Both the position numbers and the translations under genes were made by a program. From Neoscytalidium dimidiatum (Eukaryota; Ascomycota; Dothideomycetes; Botryosphaeriales; Botryosphaeriaceae), in assembly GCA_037367355.1 (NCBI GenBank), contig CM074695.1:620001-684000 (forward strand): DNA of 64,000 nt, given 5' to 3'. The notes beneath the pieces were generated by a model. That model was not told the origin of the DNA, did no database searches, and was given only the letters and a program-made list of their open reading frames with translations. How positions within the stretch are numbered: position 1 is the first letter of the stretch; every line of letters starts with the position of its first letter. This document shows, in pieces, positions 33,712-45,536 of this stretch.

Positions 33712-35152
33712 TTACTCCGGCTTCTGCCCATAGATGATGTAAAACGGCATGAAGCTATGGGTATTCGGATCCAAATAAGCCTTTCGTACCGATGCCAAAA
33801 ATACGGATATCTCCTCTTTACTCCAACCGAGTCCTCTCGTCATCGGGCCCAAGGCGATGGCCTCGAGACCTTCCATCAAGACTGCTCGCCAATAGAGGCC
33901 AACTTCGCGGAGATGACGGTTCTTGGGCCACGGGCCAATAGGCGTGTAGAAGATGCGTTCGGTGATGTTAACGAAGCCTACTTGCTCCATGTATCCTTTC
34001 AATAGGGGAGCAGAACGGAATGGGACGCCGACGTTGGACAGGCCGTCGGTGACCATCTGCCAATACCTGAGCATGGGGTCGTCATCGCTGAGTGTGTTGT
34101 CGTGACACATGGGCATGTGGTCTATTTCTTGGCATTCGAGCCAAGCTCCAGGCTTAAGATGTCTATGTTCTTGTTAGGGATTGGATTATTACAGGGGTGG
34201 ACGATGGGTGCGTTGGGGGCTGGCTTACCGTAGTGCACGCTCCATGAGCTTGGGCCAATTTCGGAAGCCCTGGACCGTGTGGCGGGTGTGAATGTAGTCG
34301 AAGTGGTTGGGTGGGTGTAGCCATTCGTCTTCGGCATCGTCGACCATGAATTTCTTTGTCCACCATGTCAGTCGGGCTGTAATCTGCGAATAGGTATGAC
34401 CATGCGTGACAGGCGAGAGTGGGGCCAAGTCTAAGATCAGGTGGATTCGTACCAGATTGGCGGGCACCCATTCCGTCTGGATGGGACTCAGATCTATTCC
34501 CAGCACGTTGGCGTTGGGATACAAATCGGCAACTGTCAAGCGATTAGCGATGCTGTGCCGCGGCGGCCTGATCACCGCAATACGAGACGCAAGGCCGCTC
34601 ACTGTCGATTGCCCAAATCCCCGTTCCGGTTCCCAGGTCGATGATGTTCAGATTTTGCTCGCCGTCGATCGGGGCGAAATGTAGGGTGCCGTTGAACAAT
34701 TTCAGATACATCGCATGCTTCAAATCCTCGCGATCCTGCTCTCGATCATCGTTGGGGAACGAGTAGGAACCCTCGCGAAAGCTGTGGTACCGCCTGCCGT
34801 TCTCGTAGATGAAATTGCGGGCCGAGGATGCGAGCGAAGCTGACGTCGCGGATGCGCCGTCTGACTCGTAGCCCTGGTCGTCGTCGGACGTGAAGTCGTT
34901 TGCTTCGATTCCATCCTCGGCCTGTTCGAACGCATCCGCCTGCTCTTGCGCTGTGATTGTCGATTGTCCCGCCCCTGTCCCAGATCCTGACGTATCCGTC
35001 CGCTTCGGTTGGGTGGTCGAGTGTCGGCGATTTTCTTGCTGGAAGGAGTGGTGCTCAGCAGATGGGGCGGACTGGTCGAGCAGTGAGTCGTGGAGCGAGT
35101 GGGCGTCCGTCTGGTGGGCCTTAGGGTCGTCTTGTCGCTGTTGGTCGGCCAT
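33712..35152 (-). CDS. LaeA-like class I SAM-dependent methyltransferase
   Basis: Four reverse exons (35152-34603, 34532-34453, 34353-34229, 34162-33712) give 401 residues. Residues 1-130 are disordered and Gln/Ser/Asp-rich. ENGRRYHSFREGSYSFPNDD then opens the UMTA/LaeA-type domain, with SAM motif I NIIDLGTGTGIWAID (about 171-185), ADLYPNANVLGIDLSPIQ, the FDYIHTRHTVQGFRNWPKLMERA block and HLKPGAWLECQEID. The exon 2/3 junction uses an AAG acceptor (giving VPANL-KFMVDDAEDEW, the family spacing); a CAG acceptor 21-36 bases upstream would add about ten extra residues. LaeA homologues regulate secondary-metabolite clusters, but many paralogues exist with no known role and this one need not be LaeA itself. 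It is divergent from an O-methyltransferase gene. Confidence 0.88.
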
Positions 35153-35864
35153 GGTCGGGACGGGCCGCACCAGATGATTTTCGACGAGGATCGAGGCCCA
35201 GGACTCAGTTGGTGGTGTGGTGGGTGGTGGGGGGGCCCAACACGCAGGAGCAGCACGCGGGGAGGTAAGTAGCCAGGCCTGAAACGGAAGTCGAGGAGCA
35301 GTTGACAGGCGGCGGACGTGACGGCACGGGTGTGTGACGAGCGACGAGAAAATAAGTGCCGGGGCGCGGCGGTGGTGAGCTTGCAACGGCGGCGGGCTGG
35401 CGTGCGGGTTTAGTGGCTTGGACACAGCGCCAGGCACTAAAGCTGTCGCTCACATGGCCAGCCGGGGCCCGATGGCGTGCAGATAGATTGGCCAGGGATA
35501 GTACGGGCGCTCGTTGGGCGATGCGGGCATTGCTTGGGGTGGCGTCGGACCAAGGTCGCGATGGAGGCTGGCCGCGGCTATCTGGCGGGCCATAGACAGG
35601 TTTCCCTGGCCCGCGGAAGCCACGACCGCTCGCACGGCCCGGGGAGCAGCCTTGCCCGTGCCTATCGCTGCGGGCACGCCAAGGGGTGCCGCGCTCGAGC
35701 GGGCCCAGCTGGAAAGCATGTGGGTTTGCTCCCATAAAGGCATCTCTGCAGGCCCGACAACCCAGCTACCCCTGCCGCCCCCCTTCCATCTGCTCCAGCT
35801 CGCTGGATCCGCCTCTGCTCAAGCGCGCACTCCTTCGGAAGAACCAGGACCAGCAGCTTGCATC
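35153..35864. promoter_or_regulatory. Divergent promoter between the two methyltransferase genes
   Basis: The 712 bp separate the ATGs of the LaeA-like (reverse) and O-methyltransferase (forward) genes. The reverse frame stays open upstream of 35152, but its residues look like leader. GC-rich, with no TATA box that I can defend. Confidence 0.5.
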
Positions 35865-37790
35865 ATGACGCGCCTGACCGAGCTCACGGCCATTATCCAG
35901 GCTGAGACAGCGAAGATTGAGCAGCACTTCCAGGCCAATGGCCTGCCCGGCCTCTCCTTCGACCCGCACGCGCCGCTCGACTTCCCCGTGCCCGCGAGCA
36001 ACACCGAGATCCAGCAGGCGCGGCGGGCGGTGATCAATGCGACGCAGGAGCTGCATGACTTGATGGTCGGGCCTTCGGAGAGCACGCGCTGGCTGGCGTG
36101 GAGCGTATGTCTCCGTCCACTTCTGTTTTTCTCTTGTGCAACGCATCGCTGATGGATGGATCCGCCGCGTCGGGTCGTGACTTGGACAGTACAACGACAA
36201 CCTCAGCCTTCAGGCCGTCTACAACTTCGGCTTCGTCCGAGCCGTGCCGCTGGACGGCGACATCTCCTTCGACGACCTCGCCCGCGCCACCAACGTCGAC
36301 GTCGTCAACGTCAAGCGCATCGTGCGCCATGCCATGACCAACCGCGTCTTCCGTGAGCCGCGCGACGGATACGTCGCGCACACAGCAGCGTCGCGGGCGA
36401 TGCTGGATGACGCGACGCTGAACGATTGGGTTGGCTTGTGCAGCTCTGACTTTTTCCCTGCGGCCGCACGCACGGTTGACGCGATGGAGAAGTGGCCGGG
36501 CTCGCAGGAGCCAACGCAGTGTGGCTTTTCGGTGGCCTGGAATATCGAAGTGCCCATGTTCGTCGAGATTGGCCGCAACCCTGCGCGCGCGAAGCGTTTT
36601 GGGCGCGCCATGCAGTCGCTCACGGGGGGCGAGGGCTACGAGGTCGACTACCTCGTCAACGGCTACCCGTGGGAGTCTCTCGGCAGCGCGACAGTGGTCG
36701 ACGTGAGTTATTCGGCGTGACTTTAAGTTGCTGCGCCCGCGACAATCAATGAGAAACTGACCCGGTCCCAGGTTGGCGGGTCGCACGGTTTTGTGCCCGT
36801 TGCGCTCGCCAAGCGCTTCCCCGATCTCCGCTTTGTCGTGCAAGATCTCCCCAAGACCGTTGCCGACGGTCCAGCCCACATCCCTCCAGAGTTCCACGAC
36901 CGCATCCAGTTCCAGGCACACGATTTCTTCACCGACCAGCCCGTCAATGGCGCCGACGTCTACTTCTTCCGCTGGATCTTCCATAACTGGTCCGATAAGT
37001 ATTGCGAGAAGATGCTCAAATGCCTGATCCCTGCCCTCAAGCCCGGAGCACGCATCCTCGTCAATGAGAACATTCTGCCGAATCCGGGTTCCGAGAATCC
37101 TTGGGATGAGAAGATCATCAGGTACGTCCGGAATCAAGATCCCCGAGATCGCGCTTCCCTATTTGCCGTAGCTTGCATGTGACACATCGCACTTGCTAAT
37201 CGTAAGCTCGCTTACTCCACAGGACCATGGACATGACCATGCTGCAACTCCTCAACGCCCGCGAGCGCGCCGAGGAGGACTACCGTGAACTCTTCCATAG
37301 GACCGACCCGCGCTTCAAGTTCTTGGGTGTCAAGCGTCCTGAGGGCAGCCGCACGTGCACCATCGAGGCTGTCTGGCTCCCTGACGTCGACACTGCCCCC
37401 GCCCAGCCCGTTGCCGAGACGGACGCCAACGGTGCCTCCGTTGCCGCTCACGGTGAAAAAAGAGACTACGAGGCCTTCCATTCGCCCGTGACGGCCGAGG
37501 GCAACGGTGTCCGCAATGGCACAATTGACACCCCTGCTGTGGTCGCTGCCGACACTCCGATGGAGGCCACTTTCTCCAATAAAGACATCCAGATGGCCGG
37601 AACAGCGCCTGTCGAGCCTGTAGAGGTTGTCGATAAGCTCAATGGCGCAGCGTCCGTTCCCATTATCGGCAACGAGCACGCTACTGCCATCGACCCGCCT
37701 GAGAAGGTAGTTGAAAGCGCCGCGTCATCGAGAAATGACACTATCACAGAAGTCGTGGATGCTACTGCCGGCGCACCGAAAGATGCATAA
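35865..37790 (+). CDS. Plant-type O-methyltransferase (family 2) with long acidic tail
   Basis: Four exons (35865-36104, 36190-36702, 36772-37121, 37223-37790) give 556 residues. A helical dimerisation region holds the winged helix (ISFDDLARATNVDVVNVKRIVRHAM). The Rossmann SAM site is TVVDVGGSHGFVPVALAKRFP (about residue 250). LRFVVQDLPK and the catalytic-histidine helix RWIFHNWSDKYCEKML (His about residue 320) follow, and then GARILVNENILP. This matches fungal sterigmatocystin/aflatoxin-type small-molecule O-methyltransferases of about 400-420 residues. The recognisable domain ends near residue 419 (CTIEAVWLP). The remaining 137 residues (37379-37790) are Ala/Val/Glu/Asp/Thr-rich and disordered, an unusual extension. 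The introns are 85, 69 and 101 bp, all GT/AG. Substrate unknown. Confidence 0.9.
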
Positions 37791-40254
37791 ACGCACGCAG
37801 GTTTCAGCGCCCCAAGCGATTGATCGGATTTTGCCGACGATCGTGTCAAGAGCGTGCATACGATAAATCTTAAGCTGCTCTGCAACACTGACTTTATTAG
37901 ATGCCGGAACGAACGGGGGGTGTTGATTTGCGCGAAGGCTTGTTTTCATGATATCGTTGAGCTACGTCTTTTTCCTTTTCTATTCCCCCGTTTTCCGCCA
38001 GTCAGTCATCGCTTTGTCAGTGATGGGTGAAAATGTTTGATACCTCTTCTCGTTCACGGTTGTTCTCAGTAAACGGCCTTTGCTGGCGAACAAGTGTTTA
38101 CTCTTTGTGGTTTGCATGCTTGTTTCTGGAATGACGTCGGCTTACGAAGCTTCAACGCTTTTCGGGTTTTCTCGTACTCCTCGGTGAGAGCGGTTTCCTC
38201 TTGCCTCGAGTTGCTTTGGTGACAAAGTCGTCGCCCGTGGCGAAGCCGAGCTACTGCTTATTGTCGCTCCTGGCTATACGTTTGATTTAGTGCTTTCAGC
38301 CTTGTCCCTTTTTAGGCTTGTCCTTCTTCGTCCTTGTTTTGATGCGCTGTCTTTTCCCATGGATGCGGCTCAGCCGTCGACGCTTAGGAGCGGAGATCAG
38401 GCCGCCGATGAGATGTCCAGATGGTTCAACCCTTCCGTGGTCTCTATTTCCCGCTTCGGCATCATGATCCGAGGGTACTACTGCAGATGGCTGAGTAGGC
38501 AATCTCCCTTGGTGCTGGGGTATGCACAAGAAGGAGGTAGCAGTTTGAGATTTTATATGTTCTTACCGCGCTTATAAAGATAGTTGAGGAGAATGTAGTA
38601 GCGAAATGATAGATTATGGTTATGAAGCGCCCGCTTGGTCATCTCTCTCTAAACTGATGTCTGTTTTTGGGGTTCACATCATTTTCAACTCTAACATCAC
38701 TTTTCGTTGTGGCGTTGGGTGTGTTGCTATTCGTCTCCTCGATGACGGGGCCGCCTAATCACCGTGCATGCCTGAAGCGGTTGATGGGCACTTTCTTAGT
38801 TGTTGGCACAATGGATCGCATATCGACGAATGCTGCGCAAGAGACTGGGAGGGAGATCTTCGCGGAAGAGAACAATATCGACCGAGCAAGAAAACAGAAG
38901 AAAAAGAGGGGGAAAGGGCGCAGATGACTGAATTGCACTGTGGCGCACCCTTTATCCGGCGTGCATCGAACCGGCGTTTATCATGGACCCTGTCTGTGTT
39001 TATCGGCCTTCCCTTTTCAGCATGCTGTCGTCCGTGCTGTATGCGTGTTAGCCTTATGAGCCGCAGGACTCGGAATATGGGGAAGCGAGCCAAGGAAAAT
39101 ATTCATTTTATCTGCGTCAGCAGTGCGAACTTCATGAAGTACACTCTGTAGGTCATCAAACCAGTTGCATCTGACTGAAGCTGCCGTGGCAGGCTGCATT
39201 ATTAAGTTAATAATCAAAGGCATTGCTGCATCTGATGGACACCCTTCAAGGAAAGGTATCTAATGCAATATTCAGAACATTCTTCGCTCGGGTGTAAGTT
39301 GTTGATATGGTAGATAATCCAGTATAGTTCCGCTATTTCGATGCGGCAACGGAACCTGCTTATATTTTCAGTAGTCTGTTTCTAGCCAACAGGACACCAT
39401 ATATCTTTATGGCCCAACAGGCTCTTGCGAATATTCAATGCTACCATCTGCCAATCCTCCGAGACGTAGTGTTGAAATCTGCTCACAAAGTCATCGCATT
39501 GCAACAGTGGTGTTGCAACACCCTGCTTCGCCATCAACAAGGATTCTGAGTGATGCTGCAATTTGCTAAGCCTTGTCTGGAAATTCGCCCGCTGGATTTC
39601 GGGTGTTATTTGGCAATCCCTCCTACATACATCACGGGCGGCAGTGATGTGGATCCACCATGAAGAGATATATTTGTATGGACAAGGGTGGCATTGAAGA
39701 ATGTGAGAGCTCACTACAATATATCTGGATCCGCAAACGACGCAGGCCTCATGTACCGATTGCGGGAATGGGAGATTGGAGCTTCATGCTGAACTGCACG
39801 TCGACGACCTCACCCAGTGGCATGAGATCAGTCCAGAAGTCACTAAGATTCAATATCTTGGCAACGATCCTTCCGGCTTACATGCATATATGCGGAGCAC
39901 TGGAGTCACTAAAAGCCAATCGTGTAAGAATCCTATAAGACATCTCCCCACAGCTATTGGCCCGGCCTAGGTAGAATAAGGTTATAATAGCGGAGTTCTA
40001 ACCCTCTCAATCAGCAACATGGGGGCCAAATCACGTACGCTGTCCACAATTAAATAGAGAGCACCACACCACTTGATTTCCCCCACTACAGCCAAAAAAA
40101 AAAAAAAATCTAATGTCTACAAATTGAATACCAGTTAGTCCACCATTGCCCCTCTCTCCAGACCCCATAAAATTAAAACTTTCCGCAGGCCATCCATCAC
40201 ATCACTCTCACCAACCAAACCCCATTCCAACAAAAATTGATATCGCCCCCCACC
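37791..40254. other. Gene-free interval between O-methyltransferase and SDR
   Basis: No frame beyond about 127 codons and none convincing. AT content rises towards 40 kb, with an A15 run at about 40096-40110 in the SDR upstream region. Confidence 0.45.
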
Positions 40255-41293
40255 ATGCCCATCTGGGAAACCGACTACACGCAAACCTACCACAACACGC
40301 CCTACCCGGCCATCTCGCCCACGCGGCCCGAGCTCTCCGCCGCCGGCAAGACCGTCGTCATCTCGGGCGGCGGCCGCGGCATCGGCACGGCCTTCATCGC
40401 CGCCTTCGCCGCGGCCGGCGCCGCGCACATCGTCGCGCTGGGCCGCAACGCCGCCAACCTGGACGCCGTGGCCGCCAAAACGCAGGCCGCGCACCCGGGC
40501 ACCCGCGTCACCGCCGTCAGCGGCGACGTGACGCGCGGCGCGGGCGTCGCGCGCGCGTTCGCGAAGGCGCGCGAGGCCGCGCCGGGGGGCAAGGTGGACG
40601 TGGTCGTCGCGAACGCGGGCTACCTGGCGGAGGTGACGCCGGTCGCGGCGGCGAAGGCGGATCGGGGGGAGGGGGACGGTGGTGACGGCGGCGGCGGCGG
40701 CGACGACGACGACGACGATGAGGTGACGGTCGACTGGTGGCGCGGGTTCGAGGTCAACGTCAAGGGCGTCTATCTCCAGGCGCGCCAGTTCCTCGCGTCG
40801 GCCGCGCCCGGCGCCGCCTTCATCAACATCTCGGCCACCGCCGGCCACATCAACCCCGCCTTGCCCGGGTTCTCGTCGTACGCGAGCGCGAAGCTGGGCG
40901 CCGCGCGCGTGGTCGAGACGCTGCAGGTGGAGAACCCCGGCTTCAGGTTCTATAACGTGCAGCCCGGCGTGCTCAAGAGCGATATGTTGACGAAGGCGAA
41001 GTTGGAGCAGTACAATTTGCCGGTCGATGAGCGTGAGTCTCTCTGCCTTTCGTTATCCATTTTCGCGACGGGACCCGCACGTGCGGCCCGGCGCCTTTTC
41101 GCGTCGAGTGCAAGCTGACGAATTTGTAGCGGAACTACCGGCTCATTTCTTGGTGTGGTTAGCCAGTCCGGAAGCCGAGTTCCTGAAGGGGAAGTTTGTG
41201 TGGGCTAATTGGGATGTTGATGAACTGAAGGCGAGGAAGGAAGAGATCTCCGGCTTCAACAAGCTGGTTACTGGATTGGTGGGCTGGGCTTAA
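40255..41293 (+). CDS. Short-chain dehydrogenase/reductase with Gly/Asp insertion
   Basis: Two exons, 40255-41032 and 41130-41293, give 313 residues from a good start (CCACCATGCCC). The cofactor site is VVISGGGRGIGTAF, followed by GDVTR, the NAG motif (VVVANAGYLA), INISATAG with the catalytic Ser region, and the catalytic YASAK (classical YxxxK). Between NAGYLAEV and the VNVKGVYLQARQFL helix the protein carries a Gly/Asp-rich insertion (about residues 140-158) encoded by imperfect GGC/GAC repeats. The intron 41033-41129 joins PVDE to PELPAHFLVWLASPEA. The enzyme is expected to use NAD(P)(H) on an unknown alcohol or ketone. The gene is flanked by AT-rich, gene-poor DNA on both sides. Confidence 0.92.
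40678..40722. repeat. Imperfect GGC/GAC triplet repeat in coding sequence
   Basis: GGTGACGGCGGCGGC.. followed by six GAC/GAT codons, translated as the Gly/Asp insertion of the SDR. Confidence 0.9.
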
Positions 41294-42653
41294 ATGCTCG
41301 CAGTCTGATATTGTTCAGCGGAGTCTGAAAAATACTTGTTCAAATATGAAATTTTGAACCGTGAACGATTCGCTGAAAGTATGGTAACGTAAGCCTGCAC
41401 AACTAGGAGAACAGTATTTGACAGTTACTGAGGCTCAGGAACGGTCAATTGTCAGCAGTGTTTGGCAACAGTCTACCAAGAGGCGGCATTGGTATACGGT
41501 TGGATATGACAGCTCAACTCCCGGGAATGGATGATGGGTTTTTGGATTGTGCATACTTCATAATTTAATTGTCAGAGCCACGTAATTCGGAACTCAAGTA
41601 AGCAAGAGCTTTAAAAGTAACTGGCTATCTCCCGTACAAAGACTATGGCTGGCCAGATGTGTACCAGGAAGGATTTAGCCCTTGTTTGCATCTTTAACAA
41701 CAGTGGTACTGCTAAAGATGTCCATTTCGTGATGTAAATACTCCACACACCTGTAGTAGCGCCCTAGATATCTATAGTTTTTTATGTGCACGCAAGTTAT
41801 CCCACATATCCGCTTAAAAGTGTTTGATTAGAAGTCATAGCCATAGCATCAGAGGCTGAGGGAATAAACAACAACATAATAATGTAGAACAATAGTACCG
41901 TAAGTATGATGATGGAATATGTAATGATTCTCTGCCGGAAATTGAGGTAGCACGGTAGAGTTACCGGCTACTATACTGGGAGCTATTCTTGCGAGAATGG
42001 ATCGAGCAGGGTATGTGCAATCGATAAGGTAAGGAGACTCACTCCTCGTATTTGAATAAATGATTAACGAGGCTGGAGCTTTGGTCAACTTGCTTCAAGA
42101 CGTCCTGCAGTCAGCATCGGAAATGATATGTCCGGATGATAGTGCAATACAAAATCCGGTGATTGGCCTTGAAGCATACTCAAATCAAGGCTGAAACATA
42201 TTGACATGGGATCTCAAAATGTTAGGCAGACCAATTTGAAAACTGAGACCCTTGAGCTGAAGCTGCATACACCTGTTCGATTAATTTCGCAAAGTACAGA
42301 TGAGGCAAAGGAGATAATGTAATTATGAACAAATAAATTTTGACTCTTAGGATTATCCGGAGCGTTCTACATGTCCTGAGTGGTGATGAAGCCGTCATTA
42401 ACTTATAGGCATGTGGTTCGTTCTCTCAGAAGCAGCAAGTCGAGATGTTGATTACATAATCATTCATGTCAGCAGTCAGCCTCGTCTACTTGTCAGCCTT
42501 ATCATAAGCACTCGACGCCGCAGTCTCTTGGCCTCGAGCACATATTTTATCGCTCATTGCCTCTGGCTTATGAAATATAATACTTTAATAAGAGCTCGAG
42601 CCACTCCCCGGAAGCGTGTCTCAGCCTACTATTGGTGTCGAAGCGGTGTTACC
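41294..42653. other. AT-rich interval upstream of the NACHT gene
   Basis: No gene seen. The NACHT frame is open upstream to 42411, but those residues lack family resemblance and the AT-rich sequence looks like promoter and leader. Confidence 0.45.
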
Positions 42654-45118
42654 ATGGAGCCATTCGCAGCCTTAGGCCTTGCTGGCAACGTTGTACAATT
42701 TGTCGATTTCTCAATTAAGACCGTGAGAGCCTTCAACGAGTACCGGTCAGTTTCTGGTGCTCTAAAAGAAAATATTGACCTTGAAAAGGTTACCGAAGAC
42801 CTGCAGAGCCTTATAGCGCCTTTGATCCAAAAGCAGGTCCAGCAGAGCACACCTTCCACAGCTACTGCAGCTGCATCCGAAGATGAAGTCGCACTCTTCA
42901 ACCTGCTCACTTCTTGCCAGGAGCTTTCCAGCACGCTGCTTAAGGTGCTCGAGAGCCTAAAAATTCCAGAGGACGCGAAGCACCGGAGATTTGAGGTCAT
43001 GCGCAAGACAGTCAGAGCAACATTCAAGACAAAGGATCTGCGAGAGCTAGAGCACCGCTTGAAAATCTTGAAAGACGAAGTCAACACTCGCCTTCTTGTC
43101 AAACTAAGGTATGACTTTTCTCTGTTACGTAGTGTCAGGCTGATTGAATCATGCATAGTGAAAGCAATTCTCACATGAGTATTGCAATTGATGCCCTTGC
43201 CAAAGACAATCTGGCTTTGGGTTTGGACTTTTCCAACGCCCTCAAGGCGAAATCCGACGAAATTATCCACGAGACCCGCTCGTTACTGAAGGGCAAAACG
43301 GAAGAACCATTAGGCGTCTACGCGCATCTATCATCAAAGCTTCTAAATCTATCCAAAACCGGAAGAATCCTCCGGACCCTGCACTTCGAGACCATCAACC
43401 TCCGATACGATGGAGTGAAAAAGGAGCATCGGGGTACCTTTGAATGGATATACCGTGATCCTGAGCTACGATTTCAGAAATGGTTGGAGAACGAGAGAGG
43501 TATATTCTGGATTTCTGGTAAACCCGGCTCCGGAAAATCCACTCTCATGAAATACATTTGGAACCATGGAAGGACTGAAGCATCTTTGAGAAAGTGGGCA
43601 GAATCTGATAAGGTCATCACAGCACATCATTTCTTCTGGAATTCGGGATTTCTGGAGCAGAAAACACAAAGCGGCCTTCTTCGATCCTTGCTCTTCCAGG
43701 TGTTGCGACAACTTCCCGATCTTATTCCTATGGTCTGCCCCCAGCGCTGGGAATCTTTGAGTTCAGAGTCAGAGTTCACTCCAGCAGAGTCTTCGTGGTC
43801 TTTCAGCGACCTTACCGGAGCTTTCACAGTGCTTGCGAACATTCAACTGCCCAACTCCAAAATTTGCTTCTTTGTTGACGGCTTGGACGAATTCGAGGAG
43901 AGTTCGGAAGAAGGAGACCATGAAACCTTGCTAAAGGTTATCAGAGCCGCAGCAAACTCTTCCGTCATCAAGATATGTGTGGCAACACGACATTGGAATT
44001 TTGTCAAGGGAGACATGGACTCGAGTGACCGGAAGCTCTTCATGGAAGATCTCACAAAACACGATATGGAAAAGTATGTGCGAGATCTGCTCGAAGCGGA
44101 TGACCGGTTTAATAAACTGAAAGGATCGGACAATCTCGTTCATCAGATCTGTAATAAAGCTCAAGGTGTCTTTCTTTGGGTTTTCCTAGTGGTGAGATCC
44201 TTACTCCGTGGCTTACGCGATCATGACGACATGAGAGACCTCCAAAACCGCGTGGATGGCTTCCCCCAGGAGCTCTATACATTCTTTGAACGCTCAATCA
44301 AGTCAGTTCACCCGGAACTTTGGGCTCAGTCTGCGATGGTGTTTCGGGTTGCGCTGCAGGCTCTTGAGCCCCCAACTGTTGCTACTTTCCACTGTATGGA
44401 TGAAGAGCGACACGACCCGAATTACGCTCTACGTGAGAGTTCTCACATCATTGAGGAAGAAGAGGCTCTCAGAATGTATCAGCGCATGTCCGATCGGCTT
44501 CATAGCCGCTCCAAAGATCTGCTGGAGACACGAAATATTCGGTCAGGAAGGTCGTTCATGAAGTATAGGGTGACGTTCCTTCATCGAACTGTTCGGGACT
44601 TCTTACGAGATAAGAAAAAAGTCTCGGCGTTGCTGGAAGAACCAACACCTCAATTTGAGCCCGGCTTGTCGTTGTGTAGAGCATTGCTTGCTCAGATATC
44701 AGCATTCCCGGCCGCTCACATCGATGGCCACAGTTCTGAACTGTTTGTCTTGGTAGATGAGATGTTGCATCAGTCTAAGCAAATCGAGATCTACAATCAA
44801 CGTTGTCATTTCGAGCTTCTGGAAAGGTTTGACCAAGAAGTGACAAAGTTGATCAGTTTCCACGGAAGACATTGGACTAGCACTTACGATGTAGGCCATC
44901 CATCGTTTAGTCCACCTCAATCGTTCGTCCAATTTGCTGCCCGTCGAGGGCTCTGCCACTACGTCAAAGCAAAAGTGGACCAAACTCCCCACCTCTTGTC
45001 CGCACAGTTCGGCCGGCCGCTCCTCGATTGCGTGCTGCGCCCCCGAGTTCCCGGCACTCCTCAGGAACACGCCAGGTTCGGAAGGACTGAGCACATTGCT
45101 TTGGCCATGAGACTTTGA
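42654..45118 (+). CDS. NACHT-domain STAND NTPase (fungal NLR-like), C-terminus truncated
   Basis: Two exons, 42654-43108 and 43159-45118, give 804 residues. The N-terminal helical domain (MEPFAALGLAGNVVQFVDFSIKT) is the fungal NACHT_N-type effector/adaptor start. The Walker A is FWISGKPGSGKSTLMKY (about residue 272) and the Walker B is KICFFVDGLDEFEE (about residue 388). VIKICVATRHWNF and a winged-helix region (FERSIKSVHPELWAQSAMVF, KYRVTFLHRTVRDFL) follow, as in the NACHT/DUF7791 group. Relatives act in non-self recognition and programmed cell death. The intron is 50 bp. After the stop at 45116-45118 the next frame continues with ankyrin-like sequence, so the true C-terminus is probably longer (see the neighbouring entry). 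Confidence 0.9.
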
Positions 45119-45536
45119 GCTGCTGCAATATCTCCTGAATCGCGGGGCCGATCCAATGGAGAAGATTGATGAGGCCCAGGGGCTTACCGTGTGGGATCTG
45201 TTCCTTACTACCCGCAATGCCCGACCGGGCACTATGGATTACCACGGCTTTGCATACCAGCCTACGGACGCGGAACTTGACGTGGAGACGATCGAGTCCC
45301 TCCTCCAACGTGGGGCCGACCCTAACAGATTATGCAATATTCTGATTAAGCCGGATTACCTATATCCACCTCCTGACACACCTCCTGAGACGATGGAAAT
45401 ACTCGCATATGATATCATTTCCATTGCTGCAAGTGTCGAAGCGCAGAGTTTGCAGGATTTGATTCAAGAGCGTTTCCAGCATGAGGAGGCGGCGCGTCTC
45501 CAACAAGCGCTGGCGAATGCGATAGCCTCCTCATGA
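45111..45536 (+). pseudogene. Ankyrin-like C-terminal continuation of the NACHT gene in another frame
   Basis: From 45111 the third frame reads DFELLQYLLNRGADPMEK, then VETIESLLQRGADPNRL, two ankyrin-type helices with the GADP turn. An acidic helical tail to the stop at 45536 follows. It joins the NACHT frame with one extra base in the window 45109-45117, because the preceding frame stops at 45116 and this frame has a stop at 45108. No intron fits here. It is either a real truncating mutation, a sequencing error, or programmed frameshifting. Length about 141 residues. Confidence 0.65.

Noticed and set aside
34354..34452. Alternative CAG acceptor adding about ten residues before KFMVDD in the LaeA-like gene
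   Set aside because: It is in frame and possible, but the AAG acceptor restores the spacing typical of the family; RNA-seq would decide.
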